Shown here: in pieces, positions 1-8,868 of the stretch | Position numbering within the stretch: the first letter of the stretch is position 1 | How the letters are laid out: the number at the start of each line of letters is the position of its first letter | Assembly (NCBI GenBank): GCA_020883125.1 | Contig: JAHREW010000003.1 | Location: 186,001 to 250,000 of the forward strand | Length of the DNA stretch: 64,000 bases | Direction: 5' to 3' | From: Microcoleus sp. CAWBG506 | GTDB taxonomy: Bacteria > Cyanobacteriota > Cyanobacteriia > Cyanobacteriales > Microcoleaceae | Made by a program: the position numbers and the translations under genes | The notes under the pieces: model-generated | What the model was told of the DNA's origin: nothing | Databases searched by the model: none | The model's input: only the letters and a program-made list of their open reading frames with translations

Positions 1-106
1 ACTAAGAAATAAAAGGAGTATTTAAGCCTGATTGGGTATTATTCCGCCCAAGCACACGAAAGTTTGTGTAGCGGCGACTTCAGTAGCTGAGGAAAAAAAT
101 AGCATT

Positions 107-367
107 TTAAACCGCATCTCTTCCAGCAATAAAAATCTGGTTAAAAGTCAAAATATTTTGGGGAAATGTCGGTGACAAAACCCGATTATATCCCCGAAGC
201 AGACTGGAATGATATTCGCCATCAACCAAATGGTGAACCCAAAAAGTAGGTTATTTCTGATTACCAATATAGCGTCTGCCACCGGGTCCTGAATAGTCAG
301 CAATCCCGTATTCAGCAATGCCCAAAGCCTCATCGAAAGTGAGTGGTTTTAAGATCGCTTTAGTCAT
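107..367 (-). pseudogene. Uma2-family (DUF820) remnant
   Basis: Reading down from an ATG at 367, the protein begins MTKAILKPLTFDEAL, the typical Uma2 N-terminus. It jumps after about 15 residues to a typical Uma2 C-terminus (GIAEYGIADYSGPGGRRYIG). A stop lies at 251-253, after which the same frame continues with VHHLVDGEYHSSLLRG and ends at 107-109. The PD-(D/E)XK-like middle of the family is missing, so this looks like an internal deletion plus a nonsense mutation. Uma2 proteins are very numerous in cyanobacteria; a full-length relative lies at 7714-8583. A functional product is unlikely. Confidence 0.7.
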
Positions 368-491
368 GGCGATCGCCGTTTATTTGATTTATGATAATAT
401 TCTGATAGTCATTATAATGTTGCTTTTATTTGAAACACCAAACCCCAGGGACAATTCACGAATCTCAAACCTAAAATATAAATAAAATTGT

Positions 492-1670
492 ATGATGCGA
501 ACGATCGACGAAATCAACGATAAAATCACTCAAGGCAAAGCCACAGTCTGGACCATCGAAGAACTCAAAAACCGAGTCCAAGAAACCAGCATTACCCAAG
601 CGGCTAAAGAAGTCGATGTCATCACCACAGGCACCTTCGAGCCAATGGAATCATCAGGGGCAATTATCAACCTCGGCCACACAGATCCCCCGATAAAAAT
701 CCGCCAGTGCTGGCTAGACGGCGTTCTAGCCTACTCCGGCTTTGGTGCAGTAGACCTGTACCTAGGAGCCACCCAAGTAGCCGAAGACGGCGAAGAATCC
801 CGCGAAAGAGGCGGCGGACACGTCATCGAAGACCTGATTGCGGGGAAACCCGTACAATTGCGCGCCCTCGGACAAGTAACCGACTGCTACCCCCGCAGCT
901 CCTTTGAAACCACAATTACTCGCGATACCATCAACCAGTTTTATTTATTCAATCCCCGGAACGTATATCAAAACTTTATTGTTGGTGTGAATGGGGGCGA
1001 TCGACCACTATTCACCTACCTAGGGCCCCTACAACCAAACCTAGGCAACGCAGTCTATTCCAGCCTAGGAGCCATGTCCCCCCTACTCAACGACCCCGAC
1101 CTCGAAACCATCGGCATTGGCACGCGCATCTTCCTAGGAGGCGCTCAGGGCTACATCACCTGGGAAGGAACCCAGCACTTCCCCCTGCAAAAACGCCAGG
1201 CCAACCGTACCCCCATCGGACCGGCGGCAACCCTAGCACTCATCGGCGATGCGAAACAGATGAAATCCAAATGGGTACGGGGGTGCTACTTCAAAAACTA
1301 CGGCCCATCGATCATGCTGGGAATCGGCATCCCATTTCCTGTCTTAAACGAAACCGTCGTCGCCCACTGTGCAGTATCAGACAAAAAAATAGTAGCGCCG
1401 GTGGTAGATTTCTCAATCCCCCGGCGCGTGCGTCCCACTTTCGGTTTAGTTAGCTATGCCCAATTAAAAACAGGTCGTATTCTGATAGAGGGCAAAGCCG
1501 TGCGGGCAGCCCCCCTAGCAAGTATGTTTCTGTCCCGACAAGTAGCTTTGGAATTGAAGCAGCAAATTGAAACTGGTCAGTTTACTCTCACGGCGCCAGT
1601 TGCTCCTCTACCAGCAGACAGAGTATTTCTGCCACAGGATGTGTGGGGAGCACAAGTCAGATTGGAATAG
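492..1670 (+). CDS. DUF39 / homocysteine-biosynthesis family protein
   Basis: A 392-residue protein that I recognise as the DUF39 (HcyBio) family. In methanogens a DUF39 protein is linked to making homocysteine from aspartate semialdehyde by sulfur transfer; the cyanobacterial role is an inference from that. Visible family features are the N-terminal TIEELKNRV segment, a conserved region with a candidate reactive cysteine near residue 73 (IKIRQCWLDG), the glycine-rich GIGTRIFLGGAQG block and a second cysteine in WVRGCYFKNYGPS. There are two possible ATG starts in tandem (492 and 495) and no clear Shine-Dalgarno. The CBS or ferredoxin domains sometimes attached to DUF39 are absent. It is probably transcribed alone, since the next gene starts 61 bases on and belongs to a different functional group. 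Confidence 0.82.
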   Translation: MMRTIDEINDKITQGKATVWTIEELKNRVQETSITQAAKEVDVITTGTFEPMESSGAIINLGHTDPPIKIRQCWLDGVLAYSGFGAVDLYLGATQVAEDGEESRERGGGHVIEDLIAGKPVQLRALGQVTDCYPRSSFETTITRDTINQFYLFNPRNVYQNFIVGVNGGDRPLFTYLGPLQPNLGNAVYSSLGAMSPLLNDPDLETIGIGTRIFLGGAQGYITWEGTQHFPLQKRQANRTPIGPAATLALIGDAKQMKSKWVRGCYFKNYGPSIMLGIGIPFPVLNETVVAHCAVSDKKIVAPVVDFSIPRRVRPTFGLVSYAQLKTGRILIEGKAVRAAPLASMFLSRQVALELKQQIETGQFTLTAPVAPLPADRVFLPQDVWGAQVRLE

Positions 1671-1731
1671 ACAGTTCCTAGACTAAAGTCACGAATTATA
1701 ACTTGAATGAACCACGAGAGGATATTCAAAG

Positions 1732-2802
1732 ATGATAGACGAGAACCATTGTAAGTTTACTGATGAGGAGGTTGCTAATGCTGAGGTACAGATTTTTGAA
1801 CACACAAAGAGAATTGAGTTCTATCTGACGGAATATTCCATTGAGCTTCTGGCCCAAAAGATGCAGAATGGAGATTTCGAGATTCCGGCCTACCAGCGCG
1901 AGTTCACATGGGAACCAGAGCGCAAATCCCGGTTCATTGAGTCGGTATTGATGGGGCTTCCGATCCCTTTCCTCTTCTTTTGGGAAAGCCCGTCAACAGG
2001 TAAGCTTGAAATTGTTGATGGTTCACAGCGCCTTAGAACGATTGAGGAGTTCGTTCTTGGGGACTTTCCCCTAGGTGACTTGGCAGAACTGTCGCTACTG
2101 ACCGGATTTCGGTTCAAAGATCTCCCCGAATCTCGGCAACGAAAAATCAAGAACCGTTCCATTAGGGGGATCGTGCTCAATGAACACGCCGATGAGCAAG
2201 CACGATTTGATCTTTTCGATCGAATTAACACAGGAAGCAAGGTCGCGAACAAGGCTGAGGTGCGTCGAGGTGCGTTAGGAGGTGCTTTCCTGGATCTTGT
2301 GATTTCACTCGCCAAACAGCCCACCTTTGTCAAACTTGCGCCAATATCTGACAAGCTTTTATTGGAGCGTGAGAGAGAAGAGCTCGTTACACGATTCTTC
2401 GCCTACGGTGATGGGCTAGAAGCATATAAAGACAGAGTGTCGCCATTTCTTTTCACCTACACGAAGAAAATGAACGATCGCTTTAAACAGAACCCAGCAG
2501 AAATTGAGTCCTATCGGCAACGCTTCATGGACATGATACACTTTGTCTCGCGCAACTTCCCGTCGGGTTTCCGCAAAACACCTAAAGGTAAGGCTACACC
2601 CCGATCGCGTTTTGAAGCTATAGCCATTGGAAGCTATCTGGCACTTCAGCAACGGCCTGAGATAGCTAACCAATCGATCAAAGTTGAAGAATGGTTGAAC
2701 AGCAAGGACTTTACAAAAGTGACCGGCGCCGACGGTGCGAACGCAATAGGCAGACTCAGGGCTCGTATACATTTCGTTCGCGATCGTTTACTTGGAGATT
2801 GA
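1732..2802 (+). CDS. DUF262 domain protein (ParB/GmrS-like), first gene of a defence-like cassette
   Basis: A 356-residue protein with a clear DUF262 N-terminal domain. IPAYQREFTW lies at residues 51-60, the signature VDGSQRLRT near 95-103 corresponds to the DGQQR motif, and DRINTGSKVANKAEVRRG follows. DUF262 is a ParB/sulfiredoxin-fold NTP-binding domain, best known from the type IV restriction enzyme GmrSD. The C-terminal half shows no HNH (DUF1524) motif, so the nuclease half of GmrSD is missing. A GAGAGGA sequence 11-12 bases upstream supports the ATG. Its stop is two bases before the HEPN gene start, and that gene overlaps the methyltransferase, so the three are almost certainly one operon. 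My inference is that DUF262 supplies sensing or NTP hydrolysis for that system. Confidence 0.85.
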   Translation: MIDENHCKFTDEEVANAEVQIFEHTKRIEFYLTEYSIELLAQKMQNGDFEIPAYQREFTWEPERKSRFIESVLMGLPIPFLFFWESPSTGKLEIVDGSQRLRTIEEFVLGDFPLGDLAELSLLTGFRFKDLPESRQRKIKNRSIRGIVLNEHADEQARFDLFDRINTGSKVANKAEVRRGALGGAFLDLVISLAKQPTFVKLAPISDKLLLEREREELVTRFFAYGDGLEAYKDRVSPFLFTYTKKMNDRFKQNPAEIESYRQRFMDMIHFVSRNFPSGFRKTPKGKATPRSRFEAIAIGSYLALQQRPEIANQSIKVEEWLNSKDFTKVTGADGANAIGRLRARIHFVRDRLLGD

Positions 2803-2804
2803 GG

Positions 2805-3530
2805 ATGGAGGATTTGAGCCAAGCTTTTGAAGAGCGTTTACAGGAAATCGAAACTTACCTTGACCTGCTTGAGTCAATACAGGAACAAGTGCAGGGAGGA
2901 TCTCCACAAATCGGGGAAGCTACGATCACTCCGCAACATCAGAAAATCCTCTATTCGAGTGTTTACTTACAGCTCTACAATCTTGTCGAATCAACTATTA
3001 CTCGGTGCGTAGATGCCGTATCTAGAGCAGTGGTTAATAATAGCTGGCAGCCCAATGAGTTGTCCATTGAGTTGCGCCGCGAGTGGGTGCGATGCACCGC
3101 ACGCACCCATACTGATCTCAACTACGATAATCGCCTGGAATCTGCATTGAACCTCTGCGATCACCTAGTGCAAGCGCTCCCCATATCAACTTTAAAAGTT
3201 GATATGGGTGGGGGTGGTAGTTGGGATGATGAGGAGATTTACAAACTTAGTAAACGTCTAGGATTGTCCTTAAATATAAGTCGTCAGGCTAATCGTGCTG
3301 TCAAACAACATTTTCGGGATGAGCAAGGGGCACTTTCCCTGATCAAAAGTTTTCGGAACAAACTAGCACACGGTAATCTATCATTTGCAGAGAGTGGCAA
3401 TAATATTACTGTTAGCCAGCTTCGTGACCTCACTGAACGAACAGCATTGTATCTGAGAGAGGTTGTAAATTGCTTCAAGTTATCGATCGATGCACATGAG
3501 TTCCTAATGCCGGAGAACCGACCTAGATGA
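2805..3530 (+). CDS. HEPN nuclease-like protein (MAE_28990/MAE_18760 type)
   Basis: A 241-residue protein. Residues 48-72 (KILYSSVYLQLYNLVESTI) and the C-terminal motif SFRNKLAHGNLSF fit the MAE_28990/MAE_18760 group of HEPN proteins. The R-x4-H signature is Arg184 to His189 (RNKLAH), the usual HEPN ribonuclease motif, so the site looks intact. I chose the ATG at 2805 because it follows the DUF262 stop by two bases and has GGAG seven bases upstream; an in-frame start further up would lie inside the DUF262 gene. The 3' end overlaps the methyltransferase start by four bases (ATGA). HEPN proteins of this kind are usually toxins or effectors in anti-phage systems. Target and trigger are unknown. 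Confidence 0.8.
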   Translation: MEDLSQAFEERLQEIETYLDLLESIQEQVQGGSPQIGEATITPQHQKILYSSVYLQLYNLVESTITRCVDAVSRAVVNNSWQPNELSIELRREWVRCTARTHTDLNYDNRLESALNLCDHLVQALPISTLKVDMGGGGSWDDEEIYKLSKRLGLSLNISRQANRAVKQHFRDEQGALSLIKSFRNKLAHGNLSFAESGNNITVSQLRDLTERTALYLREVVNCFKLSIDAHEFLMPENRPR

Positions 3531-4648
3531 GCCAAGGCATGAATCCAGATGAGACTATGGTCGGCGCTCACAGTGGCAAAGAGCCTCAGCTCGATCGCAG
3601 AAGTACAGCCATTAACTGCATCGATTTGTTTTGCGGTTTGGGTGGTCTTACGCATGGACTGATCAAAGGAGGTATTCAGGTTATTGCGGGCATCGACATC
3701 GATCCACAATGCGGCTTCCCATACGAGAGCAACAACGACGCCCTTTTCGTCCAGCAGGATGTCAGCTCGCTATCTGGTTCCCAACTTGCAGATATTTTTG
3801 GCGATGGGACATTGCGTTTGCTGGCCGGCTGCGCGCCCTGCCAACCATTCTCGACTTACAGCCGTAAGGGACGCCAGGAACGCCAGGACACTAAGTGGGT
3901 TCTCGTATCCGACTTCGGTAGGTTGGTACGGGAGACTCAACCCGACTTCGTAACGATGGAGAATGTGCCACAGCTTTTAGAGCATGAAGTTTTCAAGGAT
4001 TTTTTGAAGGACCTCGAAGGCTATTCGATCAGTTGGAGCATTGTAGATTGTGTTCAATATGGAGTTCCACAGACTCGTAAACGGCTTGTGCTGCTAGCGT
4101 CCCGATTCGGGCCAGTAGAATTAGTACCTCCAATCTTTTCTAGACGATCCTGCACAACTGTGCGTGAGGCCATTTCCCATCTACCCGCCTTAGCAGCCGG
4201 ATGCTCCGATCCAAATGACGCACTTCATACCGCATCCTCACTAAGTGACCTGAACCTCCGCCGAATCAGAGCCTCAAAACCCGGAGGCACATGGCATGAC
4301 TGGGATGCTTCACTGCTGGCACCATGTCATCGTAAGAAATCCGGACAAACTTATGCTAGCGTGTATGGTCGTATGAAGTGGGACGCCCCGGCTCCAACGA
4401 TCACAACCCAATGCTTCGGCTACGGAAATGGTCGGTTCGGACATCCGGAACAGGATCGTGCAATCTCTCTAAGAGAGGCCGCTATCCTTCAGACTTTTCC
4501 AGAAAACTACCGCTTCCTAGCTCCTGGCGAGCGTGTCTGTTTCAGCAAACTGGGTCGTTTAATCGGAAACGCTGTTCCTGTCCAAATTGGCGAGGTGGTA
4601 GCGCAGAGCCTACTCGCTCATGTACAGAAGTACGATCGGTTAAAGTAA
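3527..4648 (+). CDS. DNA (cytosine-5-)-methyltransferase
   Basis: A 373-residue C5 methyltransferase. Motif I is CIDLFCGLGGL (residues 31-41, SAM binding). Motif IV is GCAPCQPFS with catalytic Cys105, motif VI is MENVPQL (144-150), motif VIII is QTRKRLVLL (182-190), and IGNAVPVQIG near the end is motif X. All ten-motif landmarks appear intact, with a modest region after motif VIII for target recognition, so the enzyme should be active; its site cannot be read from sequence. The start overlaps the HEPN stop (ATGA), implying translational coupling. In this cassette the likely job is to mark self DNA, or to give the modification state that DUF262 or HEPN reads; this is inferred from context. Confidence 0.93.
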   Translation: MSQGMNPDETMVGAHSGKEPQLDRRSTAINCIDLFCGLGGLTHGLIKGGIQVIAGIDIDPQCGFPYESNNDALFVQQDVSSLSGSQLADIFGDGTLRLLAGCAPCQPFSTYSRKGRQERQDTKWVLVSDFGRLVRETQPDFVTMENVPQLLEHEVFKDFLKDLEGYSISWSIVDCVQYGVPQTRKRLVLLASRFGPVELVPPIFSRRSCTTVREAISHLPALAAGCSDPNDALHTASSLSDLNLRRIRASKPGGTWHDWDASLLAPCHRKKSGQTYASVYGRMKWDAPAPTITTQCFGYGNGRFGHPEQDRAISLREAAILQTFPENYRFLAPGERVCFSKLGRLIGNAVPVQIGEVVAQSLLAHVQKYDRLK

Positions 4649-4692
4649 AAATGCAAAATTAAAAGTTAGTTAACTTTTAATTTTGCATTTTT
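4647..4692. terminator. Long perfect inverted repeat between convergent genes
   Basis: A perfect 22-base-pair inverted repeat with a two-base loop (GT) starts within the methyltransferase stop codon. Its arms begin AAAAATGC and end GCATTTTT, so T-runs follow the stem in both directions. It lies between the methyltransferase (+) and the convergent gene at 4730-5974 (-), which fits a bidirectional terminator. Confidence 0.75.
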
Positions 4693-4729
4693 AGTCCTAT
4701 CTTTATATTCTATTAATCAACATATTGTG

Positions 4730-5974
4730 TTAATCAACCTCAATAGGCTTAGGTTTCTTCACCGGCTTAGGAAGGGTTTCCTTACGAGCAGGGGGCGCTC
4801 CGGCTGAGGGCTTGATGTTAGGACGCCCTACAGGAGCGCCATCACCACTGGGTCTAGGAGTATATGGACGTTTATTTCCGCCGCCTCGGAAGCCGGCGGG
4901 TTTTTCGCCAGGGGGGAATTTCCGCTTTTTGATCGGCAGTGCCCCAATATTATTAGCCTGCTGAATTATGAGATTGTCAGCCTGTAACTTGACATGGAAA
5001 TCCCAAAAAAATCCGATCGCCTTTGTGGCTAAATCCCCTTGAAGTTTCAACTTAAAAAACTTCATCTTGTCGTCATTCTTGCGGGGAGCTTGCTTAATTT
5101 TGACGATCACATACTTTTCTCGATCGTGAGATTGATAGATAACCTCACCTCTAATCGAAAAATAGCCATCTTCAACATTAGGTTCAGACTCTGGGAGAGA
5201 GGGGATGGAGGAGGTTAAACTGCTCTCAAATTCCCCGGAAACTGGACTTTCCTCATCTGAGGAAATTTCCGAAGGTTTTTTGAGTGTTTCAGGTTCCCAG
5301 ACTCCCATAATCTGGGCGTGTAAGTTACCATCTTCTTGCCTGGTACGGGGATAGACCACCCACAGGTGTTCTTGTTCCAAATCCAAGTGATTTTTGACTA
5401 AACTCATGACTCTACCCAGCAAAACCGCGTCTATGGCAGTTCCGTCAGCAGCGATGAGCATACCCCGCGTGAAATGTTCTTCAGATTGGGTGTAGCGGCC
5501 CCGGACCAAACCAACAGCTCGGTACTGTCTGGGTTCGCTGGGGGGGGGAATCGGATGTTGGCGCATGACTGCGGGTATGTCATCGGTGGCTGAACCGTCC
5601 GGCTCAGCAGAGTCTGGTGTGACTGTGGGCGAGACAGAGACTGCTGGAGTATGGCTGCTAGATGGAGATGGGGGTGCTGGCTCTGAGAGTGCGGGAGCAT
5701 CCCTAGGTGGGTCTTTTGGCTTTGCTTCCTCCTTGGGGGGAGAAGTGTAGCGTGGTCGTTGCAGGGTGTCCTTGGATGCTGGGGCATCTGTTGGCGTTGG
5801 CGGTTGATTTTGGTCAACCGGTGCTGCCAACAGATCTGGCTGCGGACTTTCCTCTGGTGTCTCAGGAACGGAAACTGTATCTTTGGGCGGATTGACGGCC
5901 AGTTCGCGAGGCTGAGCCTTGCGAGTTGAAGTAGATTTGGGCGATTTAGAAGAGCGGTTTGGAGAGGGGTTCAT
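4730..5974 (-). CDS. Proline/serine-rich protein of unknown function
   Basis: A 414-residue protein I do not recognise by name. The ATG at 5974 (MNPSPNRSSKSP) was chosen because AAGGAG sits five bases upstream; an ATG at 5998 is possible but has no such site. Residues 1-140 are low complexity, rich in Pro, Ser, Thr and Glu. A folded region of about 90 residues (YRAVGLVRGRYTQSEEHFTR onward) follows. A second folded region (YFSIRGEVIYQSHDREKYVI onward) lies near residues 275-345, and a basic tail rich in Lys, Arg, Gly and Pro ends the protein. The folded parts resemble a conserved cyanobacterial hypothetical family. The basic tail could bind nucleic acid, but this is only a guess. It stands alone and converges on the methyltransferase. 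Confidence 0.75.
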   Translation of the reverse strand: MNPSPNRSSKSPKSTSTRKAQPRELAVNPPKDTVSVPETPEESPQPDLLAAPVDQNQPPTPTDAPASKDTLQRPRYTSPPKEEAKPKDPPRDAPALSEPAPPSPSSSHTPAVSVSPTVTPDSAEPDGSATDDIPAVMRQHPIPPPSEPRQYRAVGLVRGRYTQSEEHFTRGMLIAADGTAIDAVLLGRVMSLVKNHLDLEQEHLWVVYPRTRQEDGNLHAQIMGVWEPETLKKPSEISSDEESPVSGEFESSLTSSIPSLPESEPNVEDGYFSIRGEVIYQSHDREKYVIVKIKQAPRKNDDKMKFFKLKLQGDLATKAIGFFWDFHVKLQADNLIIQQANNIGALPIKKRKFPPGEKPAGFRGGGNKRPYTPRPSGDGAPVGRPNIKPSAGAPPARKETLPKPVKKPKPIEVD

Positions 5975-6546
5975 AAAAACTCCTTGCAGCGGAGACACAT
6001 CCCTTGAGGGAAATTAAGGAATAAACTGAAGAAACTGCTTTCAAAACTACTAGCACCTGACAGGCGAGCACAGGGCTCCCAGGTCTGGTTGTGACCCATC
6101 AACCCCAACTTGCAATGGGAGTTCGAGTGTCGAGGGGTCCGTTGGCTGCTAAAATCCTTGTTGGCAAAGACTTTGGGAGTTGCTGACCGATCGTCAGTTC
6201 GATCGCCCTGTGGTTGGAGTTGCTGGCTAATAGAATTTAGGATATTCAGCTTGCCTATTTTACTTAATCCAATTACCGAACGTGCTGATCCGCCATATTT
6301 TTGGTAATTTTTAGCTAGACCAGACTAAATTGGACCGACGGCACAATCCTTGGGGCTGCGGGTCTGAGTGTCCAAAATTGTTTAGCTAGCATGAAGTTGT
6401 GGGTCTGTTACCATATTAGCTGCAAGCAAAAGGTTGCTTGGTCACAGTTGGGCCCTAAAATTAAAAACCTGATGGACTTGGCTTAGGCAGCAGGTGATGC
6501 CTTCAATCTCCGAAAATAGTAAATTTTAAGCTGAACAAGTTGAATT
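5975..6546. other. 572-base intergenic region between divergent genes
   Basis: This separates the minus-strand proline-rich gene from the plus-strand TPR gene and should hold both promoters. I see no tRNA, no credible coding frame and no large inverted repeat. Short frames here lack homology and ribosome-binding sites. Confidence 0.5.
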
Positions 6547-7479
6547 ATGGATAAAACAAACAAGGGTCGTGGATTGATTACTGTGGTGGTGGTGCTGTCC
6601 CTCATCGCTTTTTTGGGATTTTCTCTGGTGCCACTTTTGGACAGCATTCTCAAGGGAAGCCAAGCCCAAACTAGGTCAACTCCAACGCCTACTCAGACGG
6701 CTGCAAGTGGGGAAAAGCAATCAGAGTTGCTGCAAGCTCAGGCGAGAGGTTACGAATTGGTTTTGCAGCGCGAGGCCGACAATGTAACTGCTTTGCGAGG
6801 CCTATTACAGGTGCGGCTGGAATTGATCGGACAAGGGGTGGGGGACATTAAAGATGTGGTGCCTCCTTTGGAAAAGTTGGCTAAGTTGAATCCTGAAACT
6901 ACTGAATACGGGATTTTACTAGCTCAGGCTAAGGAACGCACGGGCGATCGCGAAGGTGCGGCGCAGGCATACCGGGCTATTTTGGCGGCTAAGCCGGGGG
7001 AAATTAAGGCTTTGCAGGGGTTAGTGAATTTGTTGTTAGTCCAGCAGCGGCCCGAAGCTGCGATCGGACTGTTGCAAGATACGCTCAAAGCTGCTCCCGC
7101 TGCGAATCAGGCAAAACCCGAAAGTATTGATACAACTTCGGTGCAGTTGATTTTGGGACAGGTTTATGCTGTTGGGAAGCGGTTTGACGAGGCGATCGCA
7201 ATTTATGACGAATCGGCTAAGGCTAATCCCAAGGATTTTCGTCCAACTCTAGGAAAGGCGATCGTATTTAAAGAACAGGGTAAAACAGATGAAGCAAAAA
7301 CGTTGTTTGCTAAGGCTACTGAATTAGCTCCTCCTAACTACAAAGACCAAATCAATCAGTTAGCTAGCGATGCTCCAAAGCCTTCTCCTGCGGCGGCGGC
7401 GAGTCCCAAACCGGGGGCGTCGCCAACTCCTGAATCGACAGCTTCACCGAGTCCTGAAGGTGCGCTACCAAAGCCTTAA
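6547..7479 (+). CDS. Membrane-anchored tetratricopeptide repeat protein
   Basis: A 310-residue protein. Residues 1-10 are polar and basic (MDKTNKGRGL). One hydrophobic segment follows (ITVVVVLSLIAFLGFSLVPL, about 11-30), consistent with a membrane anchor or uncleaved signal. From about residue 58 the protein is helical with TPR-like pairs (LLQAQARGYELVLQREADNV, AAQAYRAILAAKPGEIKALQ, AIAIYDESAKANPKDFRPTL, AKTLFAKATELAPPN). The last 40 residues are a low-complexity Pro/Ala/Ser tail. Anchored TPR proteins of this layout are common in cyanobacteria and act as scaffolds, but no particular partner can be read here. The gene is flanked by non-coding DNA upstream and an 18-bp hairpin downstream, so it is likely monocistronic. 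Confidence 0.82.
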   Translation: MDKTNKGRGLITVVVVLSLIAFLGFSLVPLLDSILKGSQAQTRSTPTPTQTAASGEKQSELLQAQARGYELVLQREADNVTALRGLLQVRLELIGQGVGDIKDVVPPLEKLAKLNPETTEYGILLAQAKERTGDREGAAQAYRAILAAKPGEIKALQGLVNLLLVQQRPEAAIGLLQDTLKAAPAANQAKPESIDTTSVQLILGQVYAVGKRFDEAIAIYDESAKANPKDFRPTLGKAIVFKEQGKTDEAKTLFAKATELAPPNYKDQINQLASDAPKPSPAAAASPKPGASPTPESTASPSPEGALPKP

Positions 7480-7485
7480 GCAAAG

Positions 7486-7532
7486 TGATTGAGTGCGTGA
7501 ATTAAATAATTCTAAATTCACGCACTCAATCA
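7486..7532 (+). terminator. 18-bp hairpin downstream of the TPR gene
   Basis: The arms TGATTGAGTGCGTGAATT (7486-7503) and its perfect complement (7515-7532) enclose an 11-base loop, seven bases after the TPR stop codon. No long T-run follows, so it may be an RNA-stabilising hairpin rather than a classical intrinsic terminator. Confidence 0.6.
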
Positions 7533-7713
7533 TTACCCTCTTTCCATTATAAAATTACCTACCTCTTCTTACTTCTTACTTCTTCCTTTGTGTCCTTCGC
7601 GTCTTCGCGGTTAAATAATAATTCTGATAGCCCCAAAAGAGTAAAACTCGCCTACTCTATCAACCTAAAATCTCAAATCGGATTACCAATCAGACAAAAC
7701 CTCGGAGGGAATT

Positions 7714-8583
7714 ATGACCCAAAGCGTCGATCGCATTGTTCTACCTCCTGCTTTTCCAGATCACACTCAATTGCCAGAGTCAGATGGTACTTTTGTGAAA
7801 ACTTTTCAGGAGCATCCGCAGAGTTTAATTTTAACAGATTCGATCAGACCGATTTTGCAGCAGCGACATCCCGACGGCCAATATGCGATCGGTCAAGACT
7901 GCGGCATTTACTGGCGAGAAACCGATCCAGCAGAGAAAGGTGCAGAAGCTCCTGATTGGTTTTATGTTCCAAATATACCTCCCAATTTAGATGGTCAAAT
8001 TCGCCGTTCCTACGTGCTGTGGCGGGAACACATAGCACCGTTAATTGCGTTGGAATTTGCGAGTGGTAATGGTGATGAAGAGCGCGATCCTACTCCATTA
8101 TCGCGCACCGATGAAGGAGTATTAACAAAACCCGGAAAGTTTTGGGTTTACGAACAGGTGATGCGAATTCCCTATTATGGCATTTACGAAATTAACAGCG
8201 GCAGATTAGAAGTTTATCGGTTGATTGACGGGTATTATCGGCTGTTAGAACTTAACGATCGAGGTCATTTTGCGATCGCACCTTTAGGCGTAGAATTGGG
8301 ACTTTGGCAAGGAAGTTATCAAAATCAAACCATGCTGTGGCTGCGCTGGTGGGATGAGGAAGGTAATTTGCTCTTGATTGGCGATGAAAGGGCCGAATTG
8401 GAGAGATTGCGGGGGGAACAACAACGCGAAATAGCCGATCGAGCAGAACAAGCCCGACAAGCTGAATTTCAAGCAAGAAGGGCTGCAATTCCCCGGTTGT
8501 TGGGAATGGGTTTGAGTGCCCAACAGGTGGCGGAGGCGTTGGGTTTATCTGTAGAGGAAGTTGCGGAGGATGCTGGAGGGTGA
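7714..8583 (+). CDS. Uma2-family (DUF820) restriction-endonuclease-fold protein
   Basis: A 289-residue protein with GGAGGGAATT just before the ATG. The Uma2 core spans about residues 60-190. It includes GQDCGIYWRE, EAPDWFYVP (the Asp of the PD-(D/E)XK-like site), LIALEFASGNGDEERD (the Glu of the site) and KFWVYEQVMRIPYYGIYEI. The C-terminus carries a charged coiled-coil stretch (RAELERLRGEQQREIADRAE onward). It ends in a short helix-turn-helix-like piece (LGMGLSAQQVAEALGLSVEE), a common Uma2 tail. Uma2 proteins occur in dozens of copies in cyanobacterial genomes and are thought to be mobile or nuclease-like; no function is proven. A fragment of the interspersed repeat described at 56.3 and 58.6 kb lies just upstream near 7586. 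Confidence 0.88.
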   Translation: MTQSVDRIVLPPAFPDHTQLPESDGTFVKTFQEHPQSLILTDSIRPILQQRHPDGQYAIGQDCGIYWRETDPAEKGAEAPDWFYVPNIPPNLDGQIRRSYVLWREHIAPLIALEFASGNGDEERDPTPLSRTDEGVLTKPGKFWVYEQVMRIPYYGIYEINSGRLEVYRLIDGYYRLLELNDRGHFAIAPLGVELGLWQGSYQNQTMLWLRWWDEEGNLLLIGDERAELERLRGEQQREIADRAEQARQAEFQARRAAIPRLLGMGLSAQQVAEALGLSVEEVAEDAGG

Positions 8584-8661
8584 GATAGTGGGAGAGAATT
8601 GGGGAATTGGGCGATCGGTCTTGAATTTGCTATGATACGATCGCAGGCAATGACAGTACCA

Positions 8662-8868
8662 CTAACTTTCTGACTCCGCAGGCCCAGGAACAGACTTGGC
8701 TCTCCCTAAACGATAAGCTGTGAGAGGACTATTCCGAATATCTGCTTCTATCTGGGCAATCAGTTCATCAAGTGCAAAATTAAGACTATCAAACTGCCGA
8801 CAGACTTCGCGCATTTTAGCAACTGTCTGCTTAACTTTTTCTGGTTCTGGTTGCAGTTGTTGAGTCAT
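8662..8868 (-). CDS. Small hypothetical protein, second gene of a coupled pair
   Basis: A 68-residue protein starting MTQQLQPEPEKVKQ. The ATG at 8868 overlaps the stop of the upstream gene (ATGA), which argues for a real, translationally coupled gene; an ATG 12 bases upstream is also in frame. The sequence is mostly helical and charged with no recognised motif. Its position after an antitoxin-like gene suggests a small toxin-antitoxin-type module, but it does not look like RelE, PIN or MazF. Confidence 0.5.
   Translation of the reverse strand: MTQQLQPEPEKVKQTVAKMREVCRQFDSLNFALDELIAQIEADIRNSPLTAYRLGRAKSVPGPAESES

Noticed and set aside
1732-2802. A full GmrSD-type type IV restriction enzyme
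   Set aside because: The C-terminal HNH (DUF1524) motif is not present, so only the DUF262 half is supported.
6110-6307. 65-codon frame in the gap before the TPR gene
   Set aside because: No homology, no ribosome-binding site and atypical composition.
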